Assembly (NCBI RefSeq): GCF_033095865.1
Contig: NZ_AP019365.1
Location: forward strand, 2,825,501 to 2,889,500
Direction of reading: 5' to 3'
Length of the DNA stretch: 64,000 nt
From: Pseudomonas sp. KU43P
GTDB lineage: Bacteria > Pseudomonadota > Gammaproteobacteria > Pseudomonadales > Pseudomonadaceae
Below are positions 1 to 8,209 of this stretch, in pieces (the stretch's first letter is position 1; the number at the start of each line of letters is the position of its first letter). Both the position numbers and the translations under genes were made by a program. The notes under the pieces were generated by a model. That model was given only the letters and a program-made list of their open reading frames with translations. It ran no database searches and was not told the origin of the DNA.

Positions 1-1007
1 ATGACCCGTGGGGCAACCTGATCGAGAAGCGCTCGGGGCATAGTAAGTTGCAGAACTTTAGCTATGACTGCGAGAACCGGCTGGTGCGCGCCGAAACGCT
101 GGTCAATGGGAAGCTGGAGGGCACGGGGGCGTATCGGTACGACAGTCTCGGGCGACGGATTGCCAAGCAGGCTGAAATCAATGGCGAGGTCGAGCAGAAG
201 CGGTTCCTTTGGCAAGGGCTGCGAATGCTGCGTGAGGAAACGCCCCGGCAGAGCATCGTGTACCTGTACGAGCCGGGTAGCTATGTTCCGTTGGCGCGTG
301 TGGATCAGGCTGAAGGTGAAGCGCAGAAGGTCTACTACTTCCATACCGATCAGATCGGTACGCCGCTGGAGCTGACGGACAGCCAAGGGGAGATTGTTTG
401 GCAGGCGACCTATCGCTCATGGGGAACCGTAGAACAGCTAGCTGTAAATAGCATTGAACAAAATTTTCGTTTTCAAGGGCAGTACGATGACCCTGAGACG
501 GGGCTGCATTACAATACTTTCCGATATTATGATGCTGAAGTGGGTCGCTTCATTACACAGGATCCCATTGGGTTAACCGGTAGTGTCAATCTCTATCAAT
601 ACGCAATGAATCCTGTGATATGGATTGATCCTTGGGGTCTATCGTGTTCGAGTGATGCTAAGACCCTTCGAGCTAATATGGTTGCAGCGGGTAAATCTGA
701 ACCGTCCTTCAAAAATTCTGCACACCATATTGTTATGTCCAATTCTGCTGACGTGCGTATGGTCGCTCTTCAGGACAAAATGAAAAGCATGGACATAGAT
801 ATAAATACTGCGGAAAATGGAATATTTTTGCCGTCTAACAGCAAGGTTAAACTCCCAGAGGGGAGCACTTTACCGAATCACGCCAGCATTCACACGAATG
901 CATACAAGCAAAAGGTTTATGATCGTCTGGTATCAATAAATAATAGCGGTGATTTCTTGGGTGAGCTTAATAAGATAAGCTCGGAAATTGCTCGTGGTCT
1001 TTTCTAG
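1..1007 (+). CDS. RHS repeat protein C-terminus with AHH nuclease toxin tip (5' partial)
   Basis: This is the 3' end of a large RHS polymorphic toxin; the reading frame is open through the left edge (codons from base 3), so the N-terminus lies outside the window. YD repeats run to the conserved RHS core end, with GRFITQDPIGL followed by NLYQYAMNP and DPWGL, after which the toxin tip starts. The roughly 120-residue tip contains SAHHIV, the hallmark of the AHH (HNH/Endo VII superfamily) nuclease toxins, suggesting a DNase. Base composition falls sharply from the GC-rich core to the AT-rich tip, typical of exchanged tips. The next gene, 14 bases downstream, is the likely cognate immunity gene. 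RHS proteins are usually delivered by type VI secretion; no VgrG or PAAR gene is visible here. Confidence 0.9.
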   Translation, partial: DPWGNLIEKRSGHSKLQNFSYDCENRLVRAETLVNGKLEGTGAYRYDSLGRRIAKQAEINGEVEQKRFLWQGLRMLREETPRQSIVYLYEPGSYVPLARVDQAEGEAQKVYYFHTDQIGTPLELTDSQGEIVWQATYRSWGTVEQLAVNSIEQNFRFQGQYDDPETGLHYNTFRYYDAEVGRFITQDPIGLTGSVNLYQYAMNPVIWIDPWGLSCSSDAKTLRANMVAAGKSEPSFKNSAHHIVMSNSADVRMVALQDKMKSMDIDINTAENGIFLPSNSKVKLPEGSTLPNHASIHTNAYKQKVYDRLVSINNSGDFLGELNKISSEIARGLF

Positions 1008-1021
1008 GTGGAGCTAAAACT

Positions 1022-1627
1022 GTGCAAGAGTTGAAGAGTATTGAGGAAAGATATAGTAGTATAACCTCGAGAAGCCAGGCGGTGCTAAACTCCTATTTGG
1101 CGTCGTCATTGCCAATTGTTCGGGAGCGTGTGATTAGTAAAGGTGCGCTTTATAATCAGCGTCCATTTGAAATCGAGCGGGCAGGATTTAAAAAGGGTCG
1201 TCAGCTTAAAAAGATGCCGGCAAGTGTTAAGAATACACACGTGTATCACCTTGACAAGAATGGACAAATAATTTTTGTTGAGATTTTCGGTCAGTCAGAA
1301 AATATCGTTAATAAAGAATTTTATTTTTATCATGACAACTGTGTTGAGCGTGTTTATTTTACCAGTGTCGAAAAATTAAGGAATGTCTCGCTATCCCTAC
1401 TCGAGAAGGGGGTTGTAAAAAAGGACTTAAACTGGGGTGAGTATGGGTGCAGTATATCCGACTATTTTTACTCTGGTGATAGGCTGGAAAAAATACATGT
1501 GCGACAAAAAGAACATATTGATGCTGCTTTTTCAGAATACGAAGTGAGCCTAGAGTACGATGGAGAAGATTTGGTCAAAATATTGAATGTTTTCCCTAAT
1601 GGCTATCAGGAGCAACGGTTTCCATAG
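1022..1627 (+). CDS. Putative immunity protein for the AHH RHS toxin
   Basis: A 201-residue protein starting at GTG, 14 bases after the RHS toxin gene and as AT-rich as the toxin tip. It has no signal peptide or membrane segment, so it would act in the cytoplasm. I do not recognise the family; the C-terminal half is rich in aromatic and charged residues and looks beta-rich. The immunity role is inferred only from its position directly behind an RHS toxin tip, where the cognate inhibitor is almost always found. Confidence 0.6.
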   Translation: MQELKSIEERYSSITSRSQAVLNSYLASSLPIVRERVISKGALYNQRPFEIERAGFKKGRQLKKMPASVKNTHVYHLDKNGQIIFVEIFGQSENIVNKEFYFYHDNCVERVYFTSVEKLRNVSLSLLEKGVVKKDLNWGEYGCSISDYFYSGDRLEKIHVRQKEHIDAAFSEYEVSLEYDGEDLVKILNVFPNGYQEQRFP

Positions 1628-1692
1628 ACTTCTAAGCAATGGTGCATGTTGCTGGCGACTTGATTTGTTTTTCAAGGGTTAACCTCTAAATA

Positions 1693-1712
1693 TGGGGGCT
1701 GTATTGCCCCCA
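1693..1712 (+). terminator. Hairpin after the RHS immunity gene
   Basis: A perfect 7-bp stem (TGGGGGC and GCCCCCA) with a 6-base loop lies about 65 bases after the stop of the immunity gene. It is followed by a moderately T-rich stretch (AGTCTTTCTGT) rather than a clean T run, so it is only a plausible terminator. Confidence 0.4.
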
Positions 1713-1898
1713 AGTCTTTCTGTGGGGTTGTCGAGCACTGGGCAGGAACGGTGAGATTTATCATTTTCGCTAATTGCTGATCTTTAGAAATATATGTTTG
1801 GAGGGCAGGCGCGGGGATACTTATCCCGTCAAGTAGACTTTCGATGCGGATTGGCCAAATAGCCGGCAGACGACATGGTCGAAAGAGTGAGGTGGTAG

Positions 1899-2031
1899 GT
1901 AATCGATCGCGAACTGCGTTCCTATGAAATCGACTTCAGCCTGCCCGGCCTGATGCCCATCGAGTGGTCGCGCTTCTATGCCAGCGACCTCAGCGTGAAT
2001 AGCGTGCTCGGCCGCGGCTGGGTGCCCTGCT
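1899..2031 (+). pseudogene. RHS core remnant in front of displaced toxin tip
   Basis: A short frame with a stop just upstream encodes an internal RHS segment containing EIDFSLPGLMPIEWSRFYAS and ending SVLGRGWV. The same SVxxVLGRGWV segment begins the larger RHS core fragment near 3935. Similarity stops at GRGWV; the frame then runs 13 more codons to a stop, out of frame with the toxin tip that follows. Short RHS core scraps in front of orphan tips are what is left when an active tip is displaced by homologous recombination, and they can serve as homology for switching back. Confidence 0.75.
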
Positions 2032-2253
2032 ATGCTAGTGCCGCGAGTTGGACATACTGTTTCTAAAGAAGGCGTAGGTATCGTATCTAGAAGCAGTATA
2101 AATCCTAGGACAGGACTTCCATTTACGAATGCTCGTGATGTACTCGCACGTGATATCCGGGAGTTGAGAAGAGTCTATCCGGATGTGCCAAATGAAAAGC
2201 TTCAAGAGCTTATTGCTATGAATAAATCAATTTATCCAGAAATGCGAAGATAG
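2032..2253 (+). CDS. Displaced (orphan) RHS toxin tip
   Basis: A 73-residue AT-rich frame beginning inside the RHS scrap and including [21 protein letters not shown] read it as a displaced RHS C-terminal tip, because it follows an RHS core remnant and precedes a small probable immunity gene by 9 bases. It lacks its own delivery module and has no clear ribosome binding site, so it is probably silent unless recombined back onto an RHS core. The toxin class is not recognised. Confidence 0.5.
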   Translation: MLVPRVGHTVSKEGVGIVSRSSINPRTGLPFTNARDVLARDIRELRRVYPDVPNEKLQELIAMNKSIYPEMRR

Positions 2254-2262
2254 GGGTTGTTT

Positions 2263-2609
2263 ATGAATGATAAAAAATTTGTGGGCGCAATCTATTCTGA
2301 ATTGCTTGGAAACAATTTTTCGCAATATAAGAATTCACTCTTGAAGCCCGTTAATGCTGATAAAGACTCATATGCTCGAGCGCGAAATTCTCTGGCGCTA
2401 TTGAGTGATGATCAAAAAAAGATGTTATAGATTTCCTAAGGCTGGTAATTGCAAATAGCGCATCTGTTTTATTGGGGGCTTTGGATGGAGTTCATTTTCC
2501 TGATGATCTTGAAGGTGGCTTTATCGTGACTGTAGACGGTGAGGAGATACAAGGCGACTTGCAGGATATTTTCATCGAAAAAGCACAAGAAGATGGGGTT
2601 TATAGCTGA
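2263..2609 (+). CDS. Putative immunity protein interrupted by a -1 frameshift at a slippery A-run
   Basis: From ATG 2263 the zero frame encodes 55 residues and stops at 2430. The -1 frame continues without a break from 2421 to the stop at 2607-2609, giving a 115-residue acidic protein whose second half contains GGFIVTVDGEEIQGDLQDIF. The switch lies in seven A residues followed by G; in the zero frame this reads as the heptamer A AAA AAG (2415-2421), the same slippery sequence as in dnaX. Either this is a single-base deletion in a homopolymer (a pseudogene) or programmed frameshifting produces the full protein. Position behind an orphan toxin tip suggests immunity. No obvious downstream stem-loop was found by eye. 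Confidence 0.55.
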
Positions 2610-2660
2610 TTATTTTTGGCTTTTAATCTGGCTGTGGCTTTAATGTGCCATGGTCAAAGT

Positions 2661-2675
2661 CGATCTTTAAAACTT
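2661..2675 (+). repeat. Direct repeat, left copy, flanking the third tip module
   Basis: CGATCTTTAAAACTT occurs here and again, identically, at 3853-3867. Both copies are followed by a related stretch (TTGGTAAAGATTGGCTGG against TTGCTAAAGGCTGGGG). The two copies bracket the third toxin-tip/immunity module, suggesting the module was inserted or duplicated by recombination. Confidence 0.7.
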
Positions 2676-2677
2676 AG

Positions 2678-3127
2678 TTGGTAAAGATTGGCTGGTGCGA
2701 AAGCCTCAGCCATTCAGTTATATTTTCCTTGGGCTTAAGGGGCTACGATAACCCGCTCTTTTACTTGCATGTAGGGGATAACCTACAGGCTCATGAGCTA
2801 CTAAGGCATGAGTTTTTAGTGCAGCAAGAAGTGGCGATGAAATCTACCCGACTTTCTGGAAATCCATCTATCGCACTTGATTTGGATCACCATACGCGAG
2901 GCCCTGCAAAAGATACACGCGGAATAGGCGGGGCGCATTGGCATGAGACACAGATTAGATCAAGCCAAGGGCTTGGTAAAAATGAATTTGCATCTAGCCT
3001 TAAGCGCGAGTTAGATATAACGTCAGGCGCCTTGCGAAAGTCCGAAGTTCCGGCCAGTAGAGTGAAAGCCCATAAGAAGCAAGCTAAGAAATTTTATCGC
3101 AGCCTCAGCGGTTTCCAAGGAGTATAA
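2678..3127 (+). CDS. Displaced polymorphic toxin tip (unrecognised class)
   Basis: An AT-rich frame of up to 149 codons opening at TTG 2678; an ATG within VAMKSTRL is another possible start. It contains LDHHTRGPAKDTRGIGGAHW, rich in His and Gly, and a basic C-terminus (KAHKKQAKKFYRSL). The stop lies 2 bases before the next gene, a probable immunity protein. It resembles the C-terminal tips of RHS or other polymorphic toxins by size, composition and context. The His-rich segment could be a catalytic site, but the family was not identified. No RHS core precedes it, so it is probably unexpressed or expressed only after recombination. Confidence 0.5.
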   Translation: MVKIGWCESLSHSVIFSLGLRGYDNPLFYLHVGDNLQAHELLRHEFLVQQEVAMKSTRLSGNPSIALDLDHHTRGPAKDTRGIGGAHWHETQIRSSQGLGKNEFASSLKRELDITSGALRKSEVPASRVKAHKKQAKKFYRSLSGFQGV

Positions 3128-3129
3128 GA

Positions 3130-3735
3130 GTGAGGATTCACAAGATAATACCGGCTTCAGATGGAAAATTGCCATTCATGTTTGGTGGCGATAGTGCGCA
3201 TGTTTCAGAATGGCCAAAAAATCCTGAAGGCCAAGATCTTTTGTTACTGTTTACCATTGATTGTAAAGTCGCAAGGCAACGATTAAGTAGAACAGATCTG
3301 CCCGCAAGAGGTTTCTTGCATGTCTTTTCTACGTATGATTCAAACGAATACTTCATTGACTCTATTACCGTTGACGAAGTGCAGCTACAGAAGGGGATGG
3401 CTTCTTATACCTGCGTTGTGCACGCTGATGATGTGGAGCCAATTAAATCCCCGCGCCCGTCAATTCCTCTTCAACTTGCAGATTTTGAGGAAACTACGAT
3501 TGATGATGACGAGCTGTCAGTATTATCTTTGATCGCTGATGAAGCGCCTGCTGGGGCATTGATACCCGTGCAGCTGTCCGTAGACTATAATTTCCTTTGC
3601 CAAATATATTCTTCGGATTTTCCTGCGCCATTTGAAGACGCGCTCTACATGACTGATGGGGTGGGTTACTTGTTAATTAATAAACAAATTGGGGGTGGGA
3701 AGAGCGATGGCTGCTTTTTTGTTCAGGTTGCATAA
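3130..3735 (+). CDS. YwqG/DUF1963-like probable immunity protein
   Basis: A 201-residue acidic protein starting at GTG, 2 bases after the toxin-tip stop. The N-terminal GGDSAHVSEWP and LLLLFTIDC and the C-terminal DGVGYLLINK and CFFVQVA match the pattern of the DUF1963/YwqG family, which often occurs as immunity proteins in polymorphic toxin loci. It has no signal peptide or membrane segment. Tight coupling to the preceding tip supports an antitoxin or immunity role; the family assignment is moderate. Confidence 0.6.
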   Translation: MRIHKIIPASDGKLPFMFGGDSAHVSEWPKNPEGQDLLLLFTIDCKVARQRLSRTDLPARGFLHVFSTYDSNEYFIDSITVDEVQLQKGMASYTCVVHADDVEPIKSPRPSIPLQLADFEETTIDDDELSVLSLIADEAPAGALIPVQLSVDYNFLCQIYSSDFPAPFEDALYMTDGVGYLLINKQIGGGKSDGCFFVQVA

Positions 3736-3852
3736 GGCCTAAATTTTTATCGCCTTGGCTCACGGTATTCTAATAAATGGTTGTTGGAAAGTAACCCTGT
3801 TCGTGGGTATATGTTTAAGGCGTAGATAGGTAGTAATGCTGGATTTGTAAAT

Positions 3853-3867
3853 CGATCTTTAAAACTT
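3853..3867 (+). repeat. Direct repeat, right copy, flanking the third tip module
   Basis: Second identical copy of the 15-bp repeat found at 2661-2675. It lies about 70 bases before the homology with the RHS core resumes at about 3935. Confidence 0.7.
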
Positions 3868-3934
3868 TGATTGCTAAAGGCTGGGGCCCTCTTAGCCTTT
3901 AAGCTCGCGTCAGAGTCGCGATATGTCACTTTGA

Positions 3935-5421
3935 TACAGCGTCGACAGGGTGCTCGGCCGTGGCTGGGTGTTGCCGTGGGAACAAAGCCTGCGCCGCAAC
4001 GGCAGCTTCATCTACCTCACCGACAACCAGGGCCGCGAAGTGCCGTTCGTGACTTTGCAGCCGGGTGAGCGGATCTACAACCCGCACGAGCAGGTGTACC
4101 TGGTCTGTACCGAGGGTGGCCATTACATCCTGCAGACCCTCGACAACCTGTTCTTCTACTTCGGCGAAGTGCCGGACACCAATACCCACGTGCCGTTGCA
4201 ACGCCTCGAGAACGCCCTCGGTCACTTCCTGCATTTCACCCGCACGCCGGACGGCACGCTGACCGACATCAGCGCCACCGGCGGCACTCGCGTGCACCTG
4301 CACTACGACAATCCGCTGGGTCGCCTGACCGACATCAAGCGGGTAGTGAACAATGAAGCGGTCGAAACGCTCACCCAGTATCGCTACGACGAACACGGCC
4401 AGCTCAGCGCGGTGATCAACCGCAACGGCGATACCGTGCGCAGCTTCAGCTACGCCGAAGGCCTGATGGTCAGCCACAGCAACGCGCTGGGCCTGGGTTG
4501 CCACTACCGCTGGGAAACCCTCGGCGGTCAGCCACGTGTGGTCGAGCACTGGACCAGCGACGGCGAGCATTTTCAGTTCCGTTACGACTTGGATAACCGC
4601 ACCAGCTGGGCCACCGACGTCCTCGGCCGCGAGCTGGAAGTGCAGTACAACGCCGACCACCGTGTGATCGCCAGCCGCGACTACGGCGGCGAGCGCTACG
4701 CCATCGAGCTGGACGACAACGGCAACATGGTCGGTCTGACATTGGCGGACGGTAATCGCCTGCAGTTCCAGTACGACGAATTCGCCCGCCTGCTCGAAGA
4801 GACCGACCCGCTGGGCCGCAAGATCGCCTACGAGTACCACCACCTGACCACGCTGGTGACCCAGGTCAGCTACCCGGACGGCAGCACCTGGCAGGCGCGC
4901 TACGACGACCAAGGCAACCTGCTGGCCGAAACCGACGCCCTGGGGCACCTCACCGAATACCTGAACGGCGACGATGGCCTGCCGCATACCATCATCGACG
5001 CGACCTACAAGTCCAAATACCTGTGGTGGAACACCCTGGCCCAGGTCGAGCGTTATCAGGATTGCTCGGGCAAAAGTACGTACTACCGCTATGACGATCG
5101 CCAGCACCTGGTGGCAGTGACCGATGCGCTTAACCAGACCACCACGCTGGAGCGCAAGCCGGATGGCGAGGTGCTGCGTATCCATCACCCCGATGGCACT
5201 TCGGAATCCTTCACCTACAACGTCTACGGCCAGGTCCTCAGCCACAGCGATGGCAAAGGCCAGACCACGCGTTTGCTGCGCACCGCCCGCGGGTTGCCGA
5301 GCAGTCGCCAGGATGCAAAAGGGCAGCGCATTCGCTACGAGTACGACAAGGCGATCCGCCTGACCGCGCTGGTGAACGAGAACAACGCGACCTACAGCTT
5401 TGCCTACGATGCGTCGGACCG
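3935..5421 (+). pseudogene. RHS core fragment lacking both ends
   Basis: From about 3935 the frame encodes RHS core beginning VLGRGWVLPWEQ and continuing through about 490 residues of YD repeats such as YRYDEHGQ and YEYDKAIRL. Homology stops abruptly after FAYDASDR near 5421. The N-terminal delivery region and the C-terminal DPIGL boundary and tip are both missing. The frame runs on by chance through about 200 bases of non-RHS sequence into the hydrolase at 5627, so automated annotation may predict a false 950-residue fusion. Codon usage and GC content match the host, unlike the tip modules upstream. Confidence 0.85.
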
Positions 5422-5626
5422 GAGCATACACAGGCTGCACCCGAAATCTGCTCCGACAGGGGCCGTGAAACCCTCCCTTCTACAACCAGTTCCACTGCGT
5501 GGAACCACATTCCGTTGTGCTCCCGCCCTGACTCGCGCTTATCTGTCCCCAGCCACGACCTGCCTTCCCCGTCGTGATCTCAAGCGAACAACAAAAACGG
5601 GACCCACCCGCGCGAGGAGATTCCCC

Positions 5627-6802
5627 ATGTCGCAACATCAGCACATCCTGGCCTGGCTCAATGACGTGGCCAGTGACCTGCACGCCATCCGCCACGATAT
5701 CCATGCCCACCCCGAACTCGGTTTCGAAGAAAGCCGCACCTCGGCCCTGGTCGCCACACTGCTGGAGCAGTGGGGCTACGAAGTGCACACCGGCATCGGC
5801 AAGACCGGTGTGGTCGGTGTGCTGCGCAACGGCAGCAGCCCGCGCAAGCTGGGCCTGCGCGCTGACATGGACGCACTGCCGATCGTCGAGGCCACTGGCG
5901 CCGAATACAGCAGCCGCCACCAGGGCTGCATGCACGCCTGTGGCCACGACGGGCACACCACCATGCTGCTGGGCGCGGCACGCTACCTGGCGGCGACGCG
6001 GCAGTTCGATGGCACGCTGACGCTGATCTTCCAGCCGGCCGAAGAGGGCCAGGGTGGGGCGGAGGCGATGCTGGTGGACGGGCTGCTGGAGCGCTTCCCG
6101 TGCGATGCGCTGTTCGGCATGCACAACATGCCCGGGCTGCCGGCGGGGCACCTGGGCTTTCGCGAGGGGCCGATGATGGCGTCGCAAGACTTGCTCACGG
6201 TGACCATCGACGGCGTCGGCGGGCATGGCTCGATGCCGCACCTGACGGTCGACCCGCTGGTGGCGGCGGCCAGTGTGGTGATGGCGCTGCAGACGGTGGT
6301 GGCGCGCAATATCGATGCCCAGGAAGCGGCCGTGGTGACCGTGGGGGCGCTGCAGGCGGGGGAGGCGGCCAACGTCATTCCCCAGCAGGCGCTGCTGCGC
6401 CTGAGCCTGCGCGCGCTGGATGCCAAGGTGCGGGCGCAGACGCTGGAGCGGGTGCGGGCGATCATCACTCAGCAGGCCGAGAGCTTTGGCTGCACCAGCA
6501 CCATCGAGCATCGCCCGGCGTACCCGGTGCTGGTCAACCATGCCGCGGAAAACGCCTTTGCCACCCAGGTCGGCGTCGAACTGGTCGGCGCCGAGGCGGT
6601 GGATGGCAACACCCGCAAGCTGATGGGCAGCGAGGACTTTGCCTGGATGCTGCAGCGCTGCCCGGGCGCCTACCTGTTCATCGGCAACGGCGTGCAGCGG
6701 CCGATGGTGCACAACCCTGCCTATGACTTCAACGACGACATCCTGCTGACCGGCGCCGCCTACTGGGGCGCGCTGGCGGAGAGCTGGCTCAAGCCGGCCT
6801 GA
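5627..6802 (+). CDS. M20 family amidohydrolase (hippurate hydrolase/aminoacylase type)
   Basis: A 391-residue cytoplasmic metallopeptidase-family hydrolase. Metal-site motifs are visible: RADMDALP near residue 80, CMHACGHDGH near 101-110, and PAEEGQGGAEAM near 138-149. It most resembles the M20D hippurate hydrolase, IAA-amino acid hydrolase and aminoacylase group, which cleave N-acyl amino acids. ATG 5627 is preceded by GAGGAG at good spacing, fixing the start even though the frame is open far upstream into RHS remnant sequence. It is followed by an MHS symporter and an amidase, suggesting uptake and hydrolysis of an amide-type substrate under the IclR regulator at 9733. Confidence 0.88.
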   Translation: MSQHQHILAWLNDVASDLHAIRHDIHAHPELGFEESRTSALVATLLEQWGYEVHTGIGKTGVVGVLRNGSSPRKLGLRADMDALPIVEATGAEYSSRHQGCMHACGHDGHTTMLLGAARYLAATRQFDGTLTLIFQPAEEGQGGAEAMLVDGLLERFPCDALFGMHNMPGLPAGHLGFREGPMMASQDLLTVTIDGVGGHGSMPHLTVDPLVAAASVVMALQTVVARNIDAQEAAVVTVGALQAGEAANVIPQQALLRLSLRALDAKVRAQTLERVRAIITQQAESFGCTSTIEHRPAYPVLVNHAAENAFATQVGVELVGAEAVDGNTRKLMGSEDFAWMLQRCPGAYLFIGNGVQRPMVHNPAYDFNDDILLTGAAYWGALAESWLKPA

Positions 6803-6898
6803 CCCTCCTGTATTGACGACTGCCGCTGGAACCCGGGCGCGCCAGCGCCTGGGCGATCACTTGAACGTTGCTGGCCAACAGAAGATGGAGTGTTCCGC

Positions 6899-8209
6899 AT
6901 GCAGATTTCCAATACAGGCGCGTCGCGTACCCGGCAAGTGGTCGCGGCGGTCATCGGCAATGCGCTGGAGTGGTATGACTTTATCGTGTACGGCTTCCTG
7001 GCGAGCATCATCGCCCACCAGTTCTTCCCCTCCGACGACGAATACGCCTCGCTGCTGATGGCCCTGGCGACTTTCGGCGTGGGCTTTTTCATGCGCCCGG
7101 TGGGTGGTGTGCTGCTGGGCATCTATTCCGACCGCAAGGGGCGCAAGGCGGCGATGCAGCTGATCATTCGGCTGATGACGGTGTCCATCGCGATGATTGC
7201 CTTCGCCCCCAACTACCTGGCCATCGGCATGGGCGCGCCGCTGCTGATCGTGGTGGCGCGCATGCTGCAGGGCTTTGCCACTGGTGGCGAGTACGCCAGT
7301 GCCACGGCGTTTCTGGTGGAGAGTGCGCCGGCCAACCGTAAGGGGTTGTATGGTTCGTGGCAGCTGGTGGGGCAGTGCCTGGCGGTGTTCTGCGGGGCGG
7401 CGATGGTCGCGCTGGTGACCCACCTGTGCACGCCCGAGGCGCTGGACAGCTGGGGCTGGCGGATTCCGTTCATGCTGGGGCTGCTGATCGGGCCGGTGGG
7501 GCTGTGGATTCGCAAGCACATGGAGGAGCCGGAAGAGTTTGTTGAGGCACGCAAGCAGGCCAAGGGCCAGGCGCCTGGCCTGATGCAGGTGCTGCGCGAG
7601 CATCGGCGCAGCCTGCTGGTATCGATGGGCCTGGCCTGTGGCGCGACGGTGTCGTTCTACGTGGTGCTGGTGAACATGCCGACCTTCGCCCACAAAAACC
7701 TCGGTCTGCCGCTGGACCAGGTGCTGCTGGTGCAGATGCTTGCCGTGGGCCTGATGACGGTGGTCATCCCCCTGGCCGGGGCGCTTTCGGACCGGCTGGG
7801 CCGGCGGCCGGTGCTGATGGCCTTTACCCTGGCGTTCTTCGTCATGGTCTACCCACTGTACGTCTGGGTGGCGGCGGCGCCGTCCATCGAGCGCCTGCTG
7901 GTGATGCAGCTGCTGCTGTGCACGGCCATCGGCGGCTTCTTCGGCCCGGCGCCGACCGCGCTGGCCGAGCAGTTCCCGGTGGCGGTGCGTTCCACCGGCG
8001 TGTCGGTGGCCTACAACGTGGCGGTGATGGTGTTCGGGGGCTTTGCGCCGCTGATCGTCACCTGGCTGAGCAAGGTGCTCGGCACCCCGGTGGCGCCGTC
8101 GTTCTATGTGCTGTTTGCCTGCCTGCTGACCCTGCTCGGCACCTACTGCCTGAAAGAGGCGCCCCGCGCCGGTAAATCCGTTGCCTACAACCTTGGAGTG
8201 AAACCGTGA
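6899..8209 (+). CDS. MHS-family metabolite:H+ symporter (MFS)
   Basis: A 436-residue membrane transporter with about 12 hydrophobic segments. The N-terminus contains GNALEWYDFIVYG and the loop SDRKGRKAAM, typical of the metabolite:H+ symporter family (citrate, shikimate and proline/betaine carriers). ATG 6899 is preferred to the upstream GTG 6890 because GGAG at 6887-6890 is correctly spaced for it. The last 4 bases overlap the start of the amidase gene (GTGA), showing translational coupling. The substrate is unknown; context suggests an N-acyl amino acid or a related amide. Confidence 0.85.
   Translation: MQISNTGASRTRQVVAAVIGNALEWYDFIVYGFLASIIAHQFFPSDDEYASLLMALATFGVGFFMRPVGGVLLGIYSDRKGRKAAMQLIIRLMTVSIAMIAFAPNYLAIGMGAPLLIVVARMLQGFATGGEYASATAFLVESAPANRKGLYGSWQLVGQCLAVFCGAAMVALVTHLCTPEALDSWGWRIPFMLGLLIGPVGLWIRKHMEEPEEFVEARKQAKGQAPGLMQVLREHRRSLLVSMGLACGATVSFYVVLVNMPTFAHKNLGLPLDQVLLVQMLAVGLMTVVIPLAGALSDRLGRRPVLMAFTLAFFVMVYPLYVWVAAAPSIERLLVMQLLLCTAIGGFFGPAPTALAEQFPVAVRSTGVSVAYNVAVMVFGGFAPLIVTWLSKVLGTPVAPSFYVLFACLLTLLGTYCLKEAPRAGKSVAYNLGVKP

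Noticed and set aside
1778..1800. A third copy of the CGATCTTTAAAACTT repeat (TGATCTTTAGAAATATATG)
   Set aside because: Only about 8 to 9 consecutive bases agree in an AT-rich region; not distinguishable from chance.
3926..5440. Long minus-strand open frame opposite the RHS core
   Set aside because: Low-complexity Val/Ala/Gln/His-rich translation with no domains; it is the antisense of GC-rich YD-repeat codons.
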